A stretch of 64,000 nt of DNA from Mangrovibacterium lignilyticum (GCF_010882175.1 NZ_WKLH01000002.1:868001-932000); one strand, 5' to 3'. Shown: positions 11,259 through 20,195, counted from the first letter of the stretch. Translations and numbers: made by a program. Notes: generated by a model not told the origin, from the letters alone.

Positions 11259-11639
11259 ATGGATAAAATAAAATCACATAAAGATTTAAACGTCTATCAG
11301 GAAGGATTTAAGGCTGCGATACGTATCCATGAGATTAGCAAATCATTCCCAGCCGAAGAAAAGTATTCTCTAACTGATCAAATCAGAAGAAGCTCTCGCT
11401 CTGTTTGTGCCAATTTAGCTGAACTATGGAGAAAAAGAAGATATCCTAAGAACTTTGTTTCGAAATTAACCGATGTTGAGGCAGAAGCCTCAGAGACACA
11501 AGTATGGCTCGACTTTGCTCATTCTTTTAATTACATCAGTTACGAGGAGCATCAATTATTATACGACCGTTATGAACACATCATTGCGATGTTAATTAAT
11601 AGGTGTTCGAATCCGGAACGATGGTCGTTTAAGCAATAA
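11259..11639 (+). CDS. Four-helix-bundle protein (S23/IVP family), copy 1
   Basis: This 126-residue all-helical protein belongs to the family first found encoded in 23S rRNA intervening sequences (four helix bundle, TIGR02436-like). Typical features are the DLNVYQEGFKAAIRI start, SLTDQIRRSSRSVCANLAE in helix 2 and the ASETQVWLDFA segment. Molecular function is unknown; members are small, pentamer-forming and rich in basic residues. It sits between the Wza-like and Wzz-like genes with 8-bp-period repeats on both sides in opposite orientation. Two further family members lie at 24567 and 46987. Confidence 0.85.
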   Translation: MDKIKSHKDLNVYQEGFKAAIRIHEISKSFPAEEKYSLTDQIRRSSRSVCANLAELWRKRRYPKNFVSKLTDVEAEASETQVWLDFAHSFNYISYEEHQLLYDRYEHIIAMLINRCSNPERWSFKQ

Positions 11640-11690
11640 GGACACAATCGTGTCGACGTGTTTGCGTGACAACGTGATTTCGGGATCGCA
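11640..11690. repeat. 8-bp-period repeat, right flank, inverted relative to 11149-11237
   Basis: Units such as TCGTGTCG, ACGTGTTT, GCGTGACA and ACGTGATT read as CACG-type octamers on the reverse strand. This is the opposite orientation to the left block. Complementarity between the two blocks is only partial. Confidence 0.55.
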
Positions 11691-11719
11691 CAAGCTACAA
11701 CAAAAGACAAAAGATAATT

Positions 11720-12847
11720 ATGACGACAAAAGATAATACAAGTACGACGACAAACACAGACGATGAAATCGATCTGATCGCTTTAGCCAAAACACTCTGG
11801 GATGGGCGGAAAACTGTCATTAAATTTACACTCATTGGTATGGCTTTAGGGCTGCTCTTTGCCTTATTGAGCCCGAAAGAATATACAGCCTCAACCACTA
11901 TGGTGCCGCAAACCGGAGGTAGCATCGCCAGCAAGTTGGGTGGCCTGTCTTCGTTAGCTTCCCTGGCCGGGGTAAGCATGAGCAGCGCTGGTGATAAAGA
12001 ATCCCTTCTACCGAATATTTATCCGCAAATTGTTCAGTCCATTCCCTTCCAGCTGGAACTCATGAACAGCACCTTCAACTGCCCGAAAGTCGATCATCCG
12101 GTTAGTTTATATGACTACTTCGTCAACTATAACAAACCGGGAGTACTTGGAAACGTCAAAAAATACACGCTGGGACTGCCGGGGTTGCTGATTGGTGCGC
12201 TAAAAGGAAAACCGGAGCAGGGAGAATTACTGGACACTACACTTTCGGCCAGCATACTGAATCTGACCGAAGATCAGGACAAAATCGTGAAAATACTGCA
12301 GGGACAAATCAACCTGGAGATCAATGACAAAGAAGGCTTCTTAACAATAAGCAGTCGTTTCAGTGATCCGCTGTTGGCCGCCCAGGTAACCCGGAAAACG
12401 CAAACAATGCTGTTGGACTACGTTTCACGCTACAAGCTCGACAAAGCAAACGAACAACTGAAGTTTATAGAAGCCCGGTATGCAGAAAAAAAAGCGGAAT
12501 TTGAGCTGATTCAACAGGAATTGGCAGAGTTCCGCGATCGCAACAAATACATTACAACCGCCACCGCCTCGACCCAGCTTGAACAGTTGCAAACACAATA
12601 CAACCTGGCTTACGCCTTGTATTCCGACTGGGCGAAACAACTGGAACAGGCGCAGGTACAAGTGAAGGAAGACACCCCGATTCTGACGATTATCGAGCCG
12701 GTACGGGTACCGTCAGAGAAATCAAAACCCAACCGCCCAATGATTTTGATCATCTGGGTCTTTCTGGGTGGAATCCTGGGAACAGGTTTGGTCTTTGGCC
12801 GGGAGTTCTACGGCTCTGTCAAAAAACAGTGGAACACTGCGGGTTAA
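11720..12847 (+). CDS. Wzz/GumC-like chain-length determinant protein
   Basis: This 375-residue inner-membrane protein has two membrane segments, at about residues 34-52 and 339-360, enclosing a periplasmic coiled-coil domain. It carries a Wzz-type N-terminus (IDLIALAKTLWDGRK) and a proline-rich motif before the second membrane segment (VPSEKSKPNRP). There is no C-terminal tyrosine-kinase domain, so it is the Wzz-only type. It regulates polysaccharide chain length and pairs with the Wza-like exporter upstream. Confidence 0.9.
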   Translation: MTTKDNTSTTTNTDDEIDLIALAKTLWDGRKTVIKFTLIGMALGLLFALLSPKEYTASTTMVPQTGGSIASKLGGLSSLASLAGVSMSSAGDKESLLPNIYPQIVQSIPFQLELMNSTFNCPKVDHPVSLYDYFVNYNKPGVLGNVKKYTLGLPGLLIGALKGKPEQGELLDTTLSASILNLTEDQDKIVKILQGQINLEINDKEGFLTISSRFSDPLLAAQVTRKTQTMLLDYVSRYKLDKANEQLKFIEARYAEKKAEFELIQQELAEFRDRNKYITTATASTQLEQLQTQYNLAYALYSDWAKQLEQAQVQVKEDTPILTIIEPVRVPSEKSKPNRPMILIIWVFLGGILGTGLVFGREFYGSVKKQWNTAG

Positions 12848-12871
12848 TCAACGAGACGCTACCTGAAGGCC

Positions 12872-12913
12872 GCACTAGTCGCTTAGCGGTTCAAACCGCT
12901 TAGCGACTAGTGC
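12872..12913. repeat. 42-bp near-perfect palindrome after the Wzz-like gene
   Basis: Two 20-nt arms (12872-12891 and 12894-12913) pair with a single T/T mismatch around a 2-nt CA loop. Each arm contains CGCTTAGCG, itself an odd-centred palindrome, so cruciform and single-arm folds are both possible. There is no T-run, so it is not a standard terminator. The remainder of the 345-bp gap 12848-13192 shows no gene; a TAATTTTG box at 13061-13068 is a weak candidate promoter for ugd. Confidence 0.75.
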
Positions 12914-13192
12914 ACGAAAAAAGAACAGCCCATCGAACCCAAATCAACAATTCCCGTCAAATCACAAAGGTCGCTCAATACACAAAAGCCGCGGAGCAAC
13001 GCCAATCCTTCAATCCTTTAATCGTCCCTCCTCGGAATAAAAGACCAATTGATCCATTGTTAATTTTGTTTGAAGCTTTAAAATTAGTGCCTGATTTATT
13101 GTGCTCATCATAAAACAGGGTCTTAACTTACAACAGAAATAAACAGGAATAATTATCGAAACGTATATCAATTCGTATAATTCGCTTTAAAT

Positions 13193-14638
13193 ATGATACC
13201 TTCTAAAATTACCAAAATTGCTTGTATCGGCGCCGGCTATGTCGGCGGACCGACCATGTCTGTGATTGCGCAACAATGTCCGCACATCCAGGTAACAGTT
13301 GTTGACTTAAATGAAAAACGGATTGCTGCCTGGAATGATCCGGATCTGACCAAGCTTCCGGTGTACGAACCCGGACTGGATCAGGTTGTTGGTGAAGCCC
13401 GCGGGCGTAACCTCTTTTTCTCCACCGATGTGGACCAGGCAATTGCTGATGCACAAATGATTTTCATGGCGGTGAACACCCCCACCAAAACCTTTGGTGT
13501 TGGCAAAGGCATGGCTGCCGACCTGAAATACGTCGAGCTCTGTGCCCGTCAAATTGCCCGGGTAGCGAAAGATGATAAGATTGTCGTGGAAAAATCAACC
13601 CTCCCCGTTCGCACGGCCGAGTCGATCAAAACGATCTTTGAATCTGAAAGCAATGGCGTTCAGTTTAAGGTACTTTCCAACCCGGAGTTCTTAGCTGAAG
13701 GGACCGCCATCGAAGATTTGTACAAATCCGACCGGGTCTTGATTGGTGGTGACGATGATGAGGCCGGGCAAACGGCTATTAACGCCTTAGTCGACATATA
13801 CGCCAACTGGATCCCGCGCGAAAAGATCATCACAACCCGCTTGTGGTCGTCCGAGTTGTCCAAATTAACCGCTAATGCCTTTTTAGCGCAACGGATCTCC
13901 AGCATCAATGCCATTTCTGCCCTCTGCGAACAAACAGGTGCCGATGTCGACGAAGTTGCCCGTGCGATGGGAATGGATAGCCGGATTGGATCGAAATTCC
14001 TGAAATCCTCTGTTGGCTTTGGCGGTTCCTGCTTCCAAAAAGATATTCTGAACCTGGTTTACCTGTGTCATCACTTCAATCTGCCGCAGGTGGCCGACTA
14101 CTGGGAACAGGTCGTGATCCTGAACGATTACCAGAAACACCGCTTTGCCAAGCGCATCATCGATAAGCTGTTCAATACCGTTTCCGGCAAAAAAATCGCC
14201 TTCCTCGGATGGGCCTTTAAAAAGGATACCAACGACACCCGCGAATCTGCCGCCATTTATGTCGCAGACGAGCTCTTGCAGGATCGGGCCGAAATTCATG
14301 TTTACGATCCTCAGGTTAGTGCCGAACAAGTCTACGCCGACCTGGAATACTTGCAGAAGCACCGTCGAACAAATTCGCATAATTCGGAACAATTCGAATC
14401 CCTTCGTGAAGAAGAAATCAAACAGCTGGTGACCATCCATGCCGATCCCTACACAACCATGGAAGCAGCACACGCCATCGCCATCCTCACGGAATGGGAT
14501 GAATTTAAAAGCTACGATTGGCAAAAAATTTACACCAACATGTTGAAGCCCGCCTTCGTTTTTGATGGAAGGAACATATTGAACAGAGACGAGTTAAAAG
14601 CAATTGGATTTAAATTACACTCGATTGGTAAAGGATAA
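13193..14638 (+). CDS. ugd: UDP-glucose 6-dehydrogenase (long, eukaryote-like type)
   Basis: This 481-residue protein is an NAD-dependent enzyme oxidising UDP-glucose to UDP-glucuronate. It shows the nucleotide fold GAGYVGGPT (13-21), the [10 protein letters not shown] motif and the catalytic cysteine in [10 protein letters not shown] (Cys280). The C-terminal domain contains [14 protein letters not shown]. The sequence resembles the longer eukaryotic-type enzyme. Near residues 390-405 there is an extra hydrophilic stretch (about [15 protein letters not shown]) encoded by AATTCG-rich DNA that looks like the intergenic repeats of this locus. Its product feeds the 4-epimerase at 20196. Confidence 0.93.
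   Translation: MIPSKITKIACIGAGYVGGPTMSVIAQQCPHIQVTVVDLNEKRIAAWNDPDLTKLPVYEPGLDQVVGEARGRNLFFSTDVDQAIADAQMIFMAVNTPTKTFGVGKGMAADLKYVELCARQIARVAKDDKIVVEKSTLPVRTAESIKTIFESESNGVQFKVLSNPEFLAEGTAIEDLYKSDRVLIGGDDDEAGQTAINALVDIYANWIPREKIITTRLWSSELSKLTANAFLAQRISSINAISALCEQTGADVDEVARAMGMDSRIGSKFLKSSVGFGGSCFQKDILNLVYLCHHFNLPQVADYWEQVVILNDYQKHRFAKRIIDKLFNTVSGKKIAFLGWAFKKDTNDTRESAAIYVADELLQDRAEIHVYDPQVSAEQVYADLEYLQKHRRTNSHNSEQFESLREEEIKQLVTIHADPYTTMEAAHAIAILTEWDEFKSYDWQKIYTNMLKPAFVFDGRNILNRDELKAIGFKLHSIGKG
14364..14402. repeat. AATTCG-type repeat inside ugd
   Basis: The coding DNA here reads as spaced AATTCG words (AAATTCGC, ATAATTCG, ACAATTCGAA). The same words make up the intergenic tract at 45957-46020. 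It encodes a polar insertion where related enzymes have a shorter loop. Confidence 0.5.
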
Positions 14639-14682
14639 GAGACCAGACAAGAAGATATTAGATATTAGACGATAGACAAAAG

Positions 14683-14712
14683 AGCTTGCCCCCTAAAGGC
14701 AGGCTTTTTTTT
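14683..14712 (+). terminator. Terminator after ugd
   Basis: AGCTTGCC (14683-14690) pairs with GGCAGGCT (14698-14705) with one G-U pair, and eight T residues follow. It ends the export/ugd transcript before the repeat array. Confidence 0.7.
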
Positions 14713-14736
14713 GAATGGCAAAGTTTCTTTATGATT

Positions 14737-16983
14737 CAACTCCCTGAAGGGAGAACCAAACAAGGACTACACCAACACATCTCCGACAAAATGAGTTTTA
14801 CACTTCATTTTCCGCGCTGGCTATAAATTAGCCGATCCGAACAATGCAATTGCATACTTTAGGCCTAGCTCGAAGCGCTCGACTGCACGCAGCAATAGTG
14901 AACGAAAACACGGAAGTGCAACGCGTAGCGTTAAGCATGTCGTGTTGAAAGTGAACGGTGCGCAGCAATTGCCTTGGGCAGTCTGGTCTTTTTCGTCTAT
15001 TTTGTGACAGGACAAAATGGACAGCCCATCCGGCTGGAGGACAAGAAAAAAGAATATTCCCCCAAAGACAAGACCATCACCATGCGGCGAAGGCAAACCG
15101 TCCTTGTTTTACCCACTAACTCCCTGAAGGGAGAACCAAACAAGGACTACACCAACACATCTCCGACAAAATGAGTATTACACTTCATTTTCCGCGCTGG
15201 CTATAAATTAGCCGATCCGAACAATGCAATTGCATACTTTAGGCCTTGCTCGAAGTGCTCGACTGCACGCAGCAATAGTGAACGAAAACACGGAAGTGCA
15301 ACGCGTAGCGTTAAGCATGTCGTGTTGAAAGTGAGCGGTGCGCAGCAATTGCCTTGGGCAGTCTGGTCTTTTTCGTCTATTTTGTGACAGGACAAAATGG
15401 ACAGCCCGTCCGGCTGGAGGACAAGAAAAAAGATTATTCCCCCAAAGACAAGACCATCACCATGCGGCGAAGGCAAACCGTCCTTGTTTTACCCACTAAC
15501 TCCCTGAAGGGAGGACCAAACAAGGACTACAACAACACATCTCCGACAAAATGAGTATTACACTTCATTTTCCGCGCTGGCTAAAAATTAGCCGATCCGA
15601 ACAATGCAATTGCATACTTTAGGCCTTGCTCGAAGCGCTCGACTGCACGCAGCAATAGTGAACGAAAACACGGAAGTGCAACGCGTAGCGTTAAGCATGT
15701 CGTGTTGAAAGTGAGCGGTGCGCAGCAATTGCCTTGGGCAGTCTGGTCTTTTTCGTCTATTTTGTGACAGGACAAAATGGACAGCCCGTCCGGCTGGAGG
15801 ACAAGAAAAAAGAATATTCTCCCAAGAACAGTGGCATCACCATGCGGCGAAGGCAAACCGTCCTTGTTTCACCCGCTAACTCCCTGAAGGGAGAACCAAA
15901 CAAGGACTACACCAACACATCTCCGACAAATTGAGTATTACACTTCATTTTCCGCGCTGACTAAAAATTAGCCGATCCGAACAATGCAATTGCATACTTT
16001 AGGCCTTGCTCGAAGCGCTCGACTGCACGCAGCAATAGTGAACGAAAACACGGAAGTGCAACGCGTAGCGTTAAGCATGTCGTGTTGAAAGTGAGCGGTG
16101 CGATGCAATTGCCTTGGGCAGTCTGGTCTTTTTCGTCTATTTTGTGACAGGACAAAATGGACAGCCCGTCCGGCTGGAGGACAAGAAAAAAGAATATTCT
16201 TCCAAAGACAGTGGCATCACCATGCACCGTAGGCAAACCGTCCTTGCTTCACCCGCTAACTCCCTTAAGGGAGAACCAAACAAGGACTACACCAACACAT
16301 CTCCGACAAAATGAGTATTACACTTCATTTTCCGCGCTGGCTATAAATTAGCCGATCCGAACAATGCAATTGCATACTTTAGGCCTAGCTCGAAGCGCTC
16401 GACTGCACGCAGCAATAGTGAACGAAAACACGGAAGTGCAACGCGTAGCGTTAAGCATGTCGTGTTGAAAGTGAACGGTGCGCAGCAATTGCCTTGGGCA
16501 GTCTGGTCTTTTTCGTCTATTTTGTGACAGGACAAAATGGACAGCCCATCCGGCTGGAGGACAAGAAAAAAGATTATTCCCCCAAAGACAAGACCATCAC
16601 CATGCGGCGAAGGCAAACCGTCCTTGTTTTACCCACTAACTCCCTGAAGGGAGAACCAAACAAGGACTACACCAACACATCTCCGACAAAATGAGTATTA
16701 CACTTCATTTTCCGCGCTGGCTATAAATTAGCCGATCCGAACAATGCAATTGCATACTTTAGGCCTTGCTCGAAGCGCTCGACTGCACGCAGCAATAGTG
16801 AACGAAAACACGGAAGTGCAACGCGTAGCGTTAAGCATGTCGTGTTGAAAGTGAGCGGTGCGCAGCAATTGCCTTGGGCAGTCTGGTCTTTTTCGTCTGT
16901 TTTGTGACAGGACAAAATGGACAGCCCGTCCGGCTGGAGGACAAGAAAAAAGAATATTCTCCCAAAGACAGTGGCATCACCAT
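14737..16983. repeat. Tandem array A: six 380-bp units
   Basis: Six units follow one another with an exact 380-bp period (equivalent points at 14821, 15201, 15581, 15961, 16341 and 16721). Each unit has a ~190-bp core (about 14869-15050 in unit 1) and a ~190-bp linker. The linker contains a CTCCC/GGGAG hairpin enclosed by a GTCCTTGTTT/AAACAAGGAC stem. That outer left arm is missing before unit 1, so the array starts inside a linker. Units 1 and 5 share private variants (AGGCCTAGCTCG, GTGAACGG, GCCCATCC), which points to past unequal exchange. Open frames of 66 and 91 codons run through every unit on opposite strands, and I regard them as by-products of the repeat. Confidence 0.9.
14869..15050 (+). 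ncRNA. Candidate structured-RNA core, array A unit 1 (type copy)
   Basis: The core contains a hairpin AACGC-GTA-GCGTT (14920-14932) inside an AACAC/GTGTT stem. It also has an 11-bp hairpin, GTCTATTTTGT (14995-15005) with ACAAAATGGAC (15012-15022). The 6-nt loop of that hairpin, GACAGG, can pair with CTGGTC at 14983-14988. The same elements occur with different bases but kept pairing in array B and at 49944. The other five cores are at +380, +760, +1140, +1520 and +1900. The strand is inferred from the hairpin order only. Confidence 0.5.
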
Positions 16984-17120
16984 GCGGCGCATGCAACTGA
17001 ACCGACCTGAGCAACATTCCCGGTGCGCCTGAAACACCGGACACCACCCGAACCCCGGGTGTCACTTCGTTTTACCCGGGGCTACAAAGCTTTCACCCCT
17101 CCGGGGTAACAAACCACGTA
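16981..17120. repeat. Array-B-type linker at the right end of array A
   Basis: After the last core the sequence changes from the A linker to one resembling array B: GCGGCGCATGCA, CCCGGTGCGCCTG, then a CCCGGGT and ACCCGGGG pair and CACCCCTCCGGGG. This ties the two arrays to one family of interspersed elements. Confidence 0.6.
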
Positions 17121-17232
17121 GGTCTCTCTGCCCTGCGACCTCGTACTCTCTCCACATCGTGCCGCCGTTGCAACGCATCCAGGTGTCGTCATGCAATCGC
17201 CCCATCGTGCAAACGTGCTATCGTTTTTTTCC

Positions 17233-17240
17233 TACTTTTG
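17233..17240 (+). promoter_or_regulatory. -7 box of upxY
   Basis: TACTTTTG followed by C fits TAnnTTTG(C) and lies 24 bp before the ATG at 17264, leaving a very short leader. There is no clear -33 TTTG. Confidence 0.5.
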
Positions 17241-17263
17241 CATCGCTATTAGAAAAATCACCA

Positions 17264-17788
17264 ATGAACGAGACAAAACCGGAACAAAAACAATGGTTCG
17301 CTATCTATGTCAAAAGCCGAAGCGAGAAAAAAACCTGGCAACGATTAAACGATAAAGGCATTGCCTGCTATCTGCCCCTGCAGAAAAAACTCCGGCAGTG
17401 GAGCGACCGTAAAAAGCTGGTCGAGCTACCTTTTATCCCCGGTTACCTCTTTGTGAACATCAGCCGTCGCGAATACGATCTCACCCTGCAAACCGAAAAT
17501 GTGAGTTGTTTTGTTACCAGCAACGGGAAAGCCGTTCCTATTCGGGAAAAAGAAATCACTGCCATGCAACAAGCGTTAAGCCAGCAGGAAATCAGTGTCG
17601 ATCTCTGCCCCCGCCTGCTCAAGCCCGGTCAAAAAGTGGAAGTCATCAGTGGCCCACTGGTAGGGCTGCAAGCCACCTTTGTGCAACTAAAAGGCAAGAA
17701 AACAGTCGGCATTCGCATTGAGCAACTCCAGTCTACCATCACCCTCTCCGTTCCCCTGGACCAACTGGCAATCCGGGGAAATAGTTAA
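17264..17788 (+). CDS. UpxY-type NusG-like transcription antiterminator
   Basis: This 174-residue protein has a NusG N-terminal domain (WFAIYVKSRSEKKTWQRL, then PLIP-like LPFIPGYLFV) and a C-terminal KOW segment (GQKVEVISGPLVGLQATF). In Bacteroides, such UpxY proteins bind RNA polymerase and let it pass terminators in the leader of their own capsule operon. I use the ATG at 17264 because an upstream in-frame GTG at 17159 lies before the promoter box. It precedes a 950-bp non-coding stretch with a good promoter and long leader (18343-18739), the expected place of action. Confidence 0.9.
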   Translation: MNETKPEQKQWFAIYVKSRSEKKTWQRLNDKGIACYLPLQKKLRQWSDRKKLVELPFIPGYLFVNISRREYDLTLQTENVSCFVTSNGKAVPIREKEITAMQQALSQQEISVDLCPRLLKPGQKVEVISGPLVGLQATFVQLKGKKTVGIRIEQLQSTITLSVPLDQLAIRGNS

Positions 17789-17840
17789 GAGCTAACAAAT
17801 GACAACCTCCTCCACCCAAATGACAACAAATGACAATTGA

Positions 17841-18275
17841 ATGCCCATCCGCCTCACTTACTCTCTGCTCTACTCTCCACCCCATACCACCAAACCGCAG
17901 AGAACGCAAAGTAGGCGCAAAGTAGGTTCCCTCTCAACAATTCAACCTCTTTCAACAATTCAACCTCTTTCAACGATTCAACAATTCAACGCTTTCAACC
18001 TCAGAGTCACACGGAGTCTCCCACTAGGTTCATAAACTGCGACAACGAATGACCATCATTGACAATAAATGACATCTTTCCTCACCGCATTTCTCTCTAC
18101 CCCATGCACTCCACCCCATGCCACCAAACCGCAGAGAACGCAAAGAAGGCGCAAAGAAGGCGCAAAGTAAATTTCCGCTCAACAATTCAACCGCTTTCAA
18201 CGATTCAACGATTCAACCGCTGTCAACCTCAGAGTCACACGGAGTCTCCCATTGAGTTCACAGACTGCGGCAACA
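17841..18275. repeat. Direct duplication (period about 235 bp) with CAAC(A/G)ATT octamers
   Basis: Two related blocks (about 17841-18045 and 18075-18275) share CACCAAACCGCAGAGAACGC, AAAG-rich decamers, a run of CAACAATT/CAACGATT octamers, and TCAGAGTCACACGGAGTCTC. There is no gene in 17789-18739; this duplication fills its first half. Confidence 0.7.
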
Positions 18276-18342
18276 TTCCTCTCATTCCTCACGCCCCATT
18301 TTTAAAGATTAGTTTACAATAACAAATTTCCCACCAATCTCC

Positions 18343-18372
18343 TTTGAGTAGTTTTTTTATTCATTACATTTG
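18343..18372 (+). promoter_or_regulatory. Strong Bacteroidota promoter for the biosynthetic operon
   Basis: TTTG (18343-18346), an 18-bp spacer and TACATTTG followed by C (18365-18372) match both promoter elements. Transcription from about 18379 would have a leader of about 360 nt before the first gene at 18740. Confidence 0.65.
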
Positions 18373-18378
18373 CGCCAT

Positions 18379-18739
18379 TAACCGGAATAGGACGATAGTT
18401 TAAAAAGCGCATTGTGATGTGCCCTAAAAAGCCCCCTCCAGAAACCGGAAAGCCCGCTCACCCCAATGGGACTGAGAGGGCGAAGCTGTGAAAAAAAGGT
18501 CGGAAACCAAACAAACAACTCACAGAAAACAAACAACTTAAACCAACGAATCAACCATTAAACAATTCAACCGTCCCCAACAATTCAACGATTAAACAGT
18601 TAAACAATTCAACGGCTTTCAACAATTCAACAACCCACAAGACACCAGGCAGAAATCAATCGCAGTGTTCATTCGCTGCAACCTGGAACTTGAAACTTAA
18701 AACCCGGAACTTGAAACCGTTCAGCAAACCGACCATTAA
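18379..18739 (+). promoter_or_regulatory. Long 5' leader, candidate UpxY target
   Basis: The leader lacks genes. It contains a hairpin GCCCGCTCA/TGAGAGGGC at about 18450-18482 followed by an A-rich stretch, then CAACRATT octamers and TGGAACTTGAAACTT-type repeats up to the first start codon. A long leader downstream of a promoter, next to upxY, is the layout known for UpxY-controlled capsule loci. The role is inferred. Confidence 0.45.
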
Positions 18740-19162
18740 ATGACAGGCCACGATGACACCAGATGGAAACAGCGATTTTCCAATTATAAAAAAGCCTTAG
18801 CCACTTTAACAAAAGGTATTGAACAATACCACGAAAAAGGGCTCTCCGACCTGGAAAAGCAGGGTTTGATTCAGGGCTTCGAATTCACCCATGAACTAAG
18901 CTGGAAAGTCATGCAAGATTTCCTGAAGGATAAAGGAGAAACCGGCATCTATGGTTCAAAAGATGCTACTCGCCTGGCATTTAATCGGGAATTAATCACC
19001 AATGGAGAACTGTGGATGAGCATGATTGCCGATCGCAACCTAAGTTCACATACCTATCAGGACGATATTTCAACACAAATCCTGAACCGAATTGTTAATT
19101 CCTATTTTGATTTATTCAAAAGCTTCGAAACCAAAATGGATCGACTATGCCGTATGGATTAA
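18740..19162 (+). CDS. HI0074-type nucleotidyltransferase substrate-binding (HEPN-like) protein
   Basis: This 140-residue helical protein belongs to the HI0074/HEPN-like family that pairs with minimal nucleotidyltransferases. It has the family pattern QGFEFTHELSWKVMQDFL and a C-terminal SYFDLFKSFETKM helix. It overlaps the next gene by 16 bp, so translation is probably coupled. Such pairs can act as type VII toxin-antitoxin modules, in which the transferase AMPylates the HEPN protein. They are also common passengers in Bacteroidota polysaccharide loci, and which role applies here is not visible. Confidence 0.85.
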   Translation: MTGHDDTRWKQRFSNYKKALATLTKGIEQYHEKGLSDLEKQGLIQGFEFTHELSWKVMQDFLKDKGETGIYGSKDATRLAFNRELITNGELWMSMIADRNLSSHTYQDDISTQILNRIVNSYFDLFKSFETKMDRLCRMD

Positions 19163-19464
19163 GCGATCAAACCTTAGCCAGTCTGCAACAGCTTTTTAGC
19201 CAACATCAGGAAATCGATGAAGTAATCCTTTACGGCTCCCGGGCAAAAGGCGACTTCCACGAAGGTTCCGACATCGACTTGAGCCTAAAGGGTACCAAGG
19301 TTGACTTTAGCTGTATTCAAAAATTAAGTATCGAAATCGATGATTTGTTACTCCCGTATTTGTTCGACCTTTCAATTTACAGGAACATCAGCAACAGGAA
19401 GCTAATCGATCACATTCAACGAAAAGGAATAACGATTTACAAAAAACAACAAATCAACGATTAA
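19147..19464 (+). CDS. MNT-type minimal nucleotidyltransferase
   Basis: This 105-residue protein has the nucleotidyltransferase active-site signature YGSRAKGDFHEGSDIDLS at about residues 29-46, with both metal-binding aspartates of the SDID motif intact. It is the partner of the overlapping HEPN-like gene upstream, with the order HEPN then MNT. The start overlaps the end of that gene, and an octamer repeat tract follows the stop. Confidence 0.85.
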   Translation: MPYGLSDQTLASLQQLFSQHQEIDEVILYGSRAKGDFHEGSDIDLSLKGTKVDFSCIQKLSIEIDDLLLPYLFDLSIYRNISNRKLIDHIQRKGITIYKKQQIND

Positions 19465-19640
19465 ACCATTCAACGATTCAACCGTTCTCAACAATTCAAC
19501 GATTCAACAATTCAACCGTTCTCAACGATTCAACAATTCAACAGTCCTCAACAACACAACAAAAAGTTACCAGTCGCAGTATTCAGCTGCAGAAACCTGG
19601 AACTTGGAACTTAAAACCTGAAACTCAAAACTCGCCCCCC
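19465..19640. repeat. CAAC(A/G)ATT octamer tract
   Basis: The gap between two genes consists of CAACGATT/CAACAATT-like units, interrupted by TTCAACCGTTCT, and ends in TGGAACTTGGAACTTAAAACC. The same units occur at 17930-18000, 18180-18225, 18545-18640 and 47355-47460. Confidence 0.7.
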
Positions 19641-19646
19641 CTCCCC

Positions 19647-20177
19647 ATGCTCGAATCCCTAATCACCTCCCAAACCCGCTTAAAGCTCCTGCTCAAATTC
19701 TTTTTGAACAGCGACACCACGGCCTATTTACGTGGTTTGGAAGCTGAGTTCAAGGAATCGACTAACGCCATCCGGGTGGAATTGAACCGTTTTGAAGGTG
19801 CCGGGCTCCTCACCAGCAATTGGGAGCAAAACAAAAAAGTTTACGCGGCAAATAAACAACACCCCCTGTTTTCCAATATCCATGACATCCTCTTAAAACA
19901 TGTTGGGATTGACCGGATTATCAAGGATGTGATTTCAAAGTTAGGGAAAGTCGAACGGGCTTGGTTGGTGGGTGAAATGGCAGCAGGAAAAAATAGCAAG
20001 GCAATTGAGATTGTTATTGTGGGAAATGAGATTGATGAAGAGTATTTGGAGAAATTGCTTAAGAAAGCTGAAGCATTAATTAATCGAAAGGTCCTTATTT
20101 CTACTTTTAAAGTGGAGGACGAGGATAGCCTACTAAAGAAAGCGAATAACAGTTTGCTTCTTTGGAAAACTAACTAA
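19647..20177 (+). CDS. Winged-helix protein with degenerate nucleotidyltransferase-like domain
   Basis: This 176-residue protein is of a type often seen at the start of Bacteroidota polysaccharide operons. Residues 1-75 look like an ArsR-type winged helix (TSQTRLKLLLKFFLN, TNAIRVELNRFEGAGLL). The rest resembles a nucleotidyltransferase fold (WLVGEMAAGKNSKAIEIVIVG), but the catalytic GS and DxD residues are replaced. A regulatory role, perhaps DNA binding with a dead transferase sensor, is an inference. It is 18 bp upstream of the UDP-glucuronate epimerase gene. Confidence 0.7.
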   Translation: MLESLITSQTRLKLLLKFFLNSDTTAYLRGLEAEFKESTNAIRVELNRFEGAGLLTSNWEQNKKVYAANKQHPLFSNIHDILLKHVGIDRIIKDVISKLGKVERAWLVGEMAAGKNSKAIEIVIVGNEIDEEYLEKLLKKAEALINRKVLISTFKVEDEDSLLKKANNSLLLWKTN

Positions 20178-20195
20178 AAAAGACAATTTAAAACG

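Noticed and set aside
14737-17000. CRISPR array
   Set aside because: Repeats are 380 bp long and contiguous, with no short repeat plus unique spacer structure and no cas genes nearby.
14821-17065. Open frames of 66-114 codons on both strands in every array A unit
   Set aside because: They overlap head-on in each unit and lack start-site context. They exist because the repeat is copied; stem conservation fits an RNA better.
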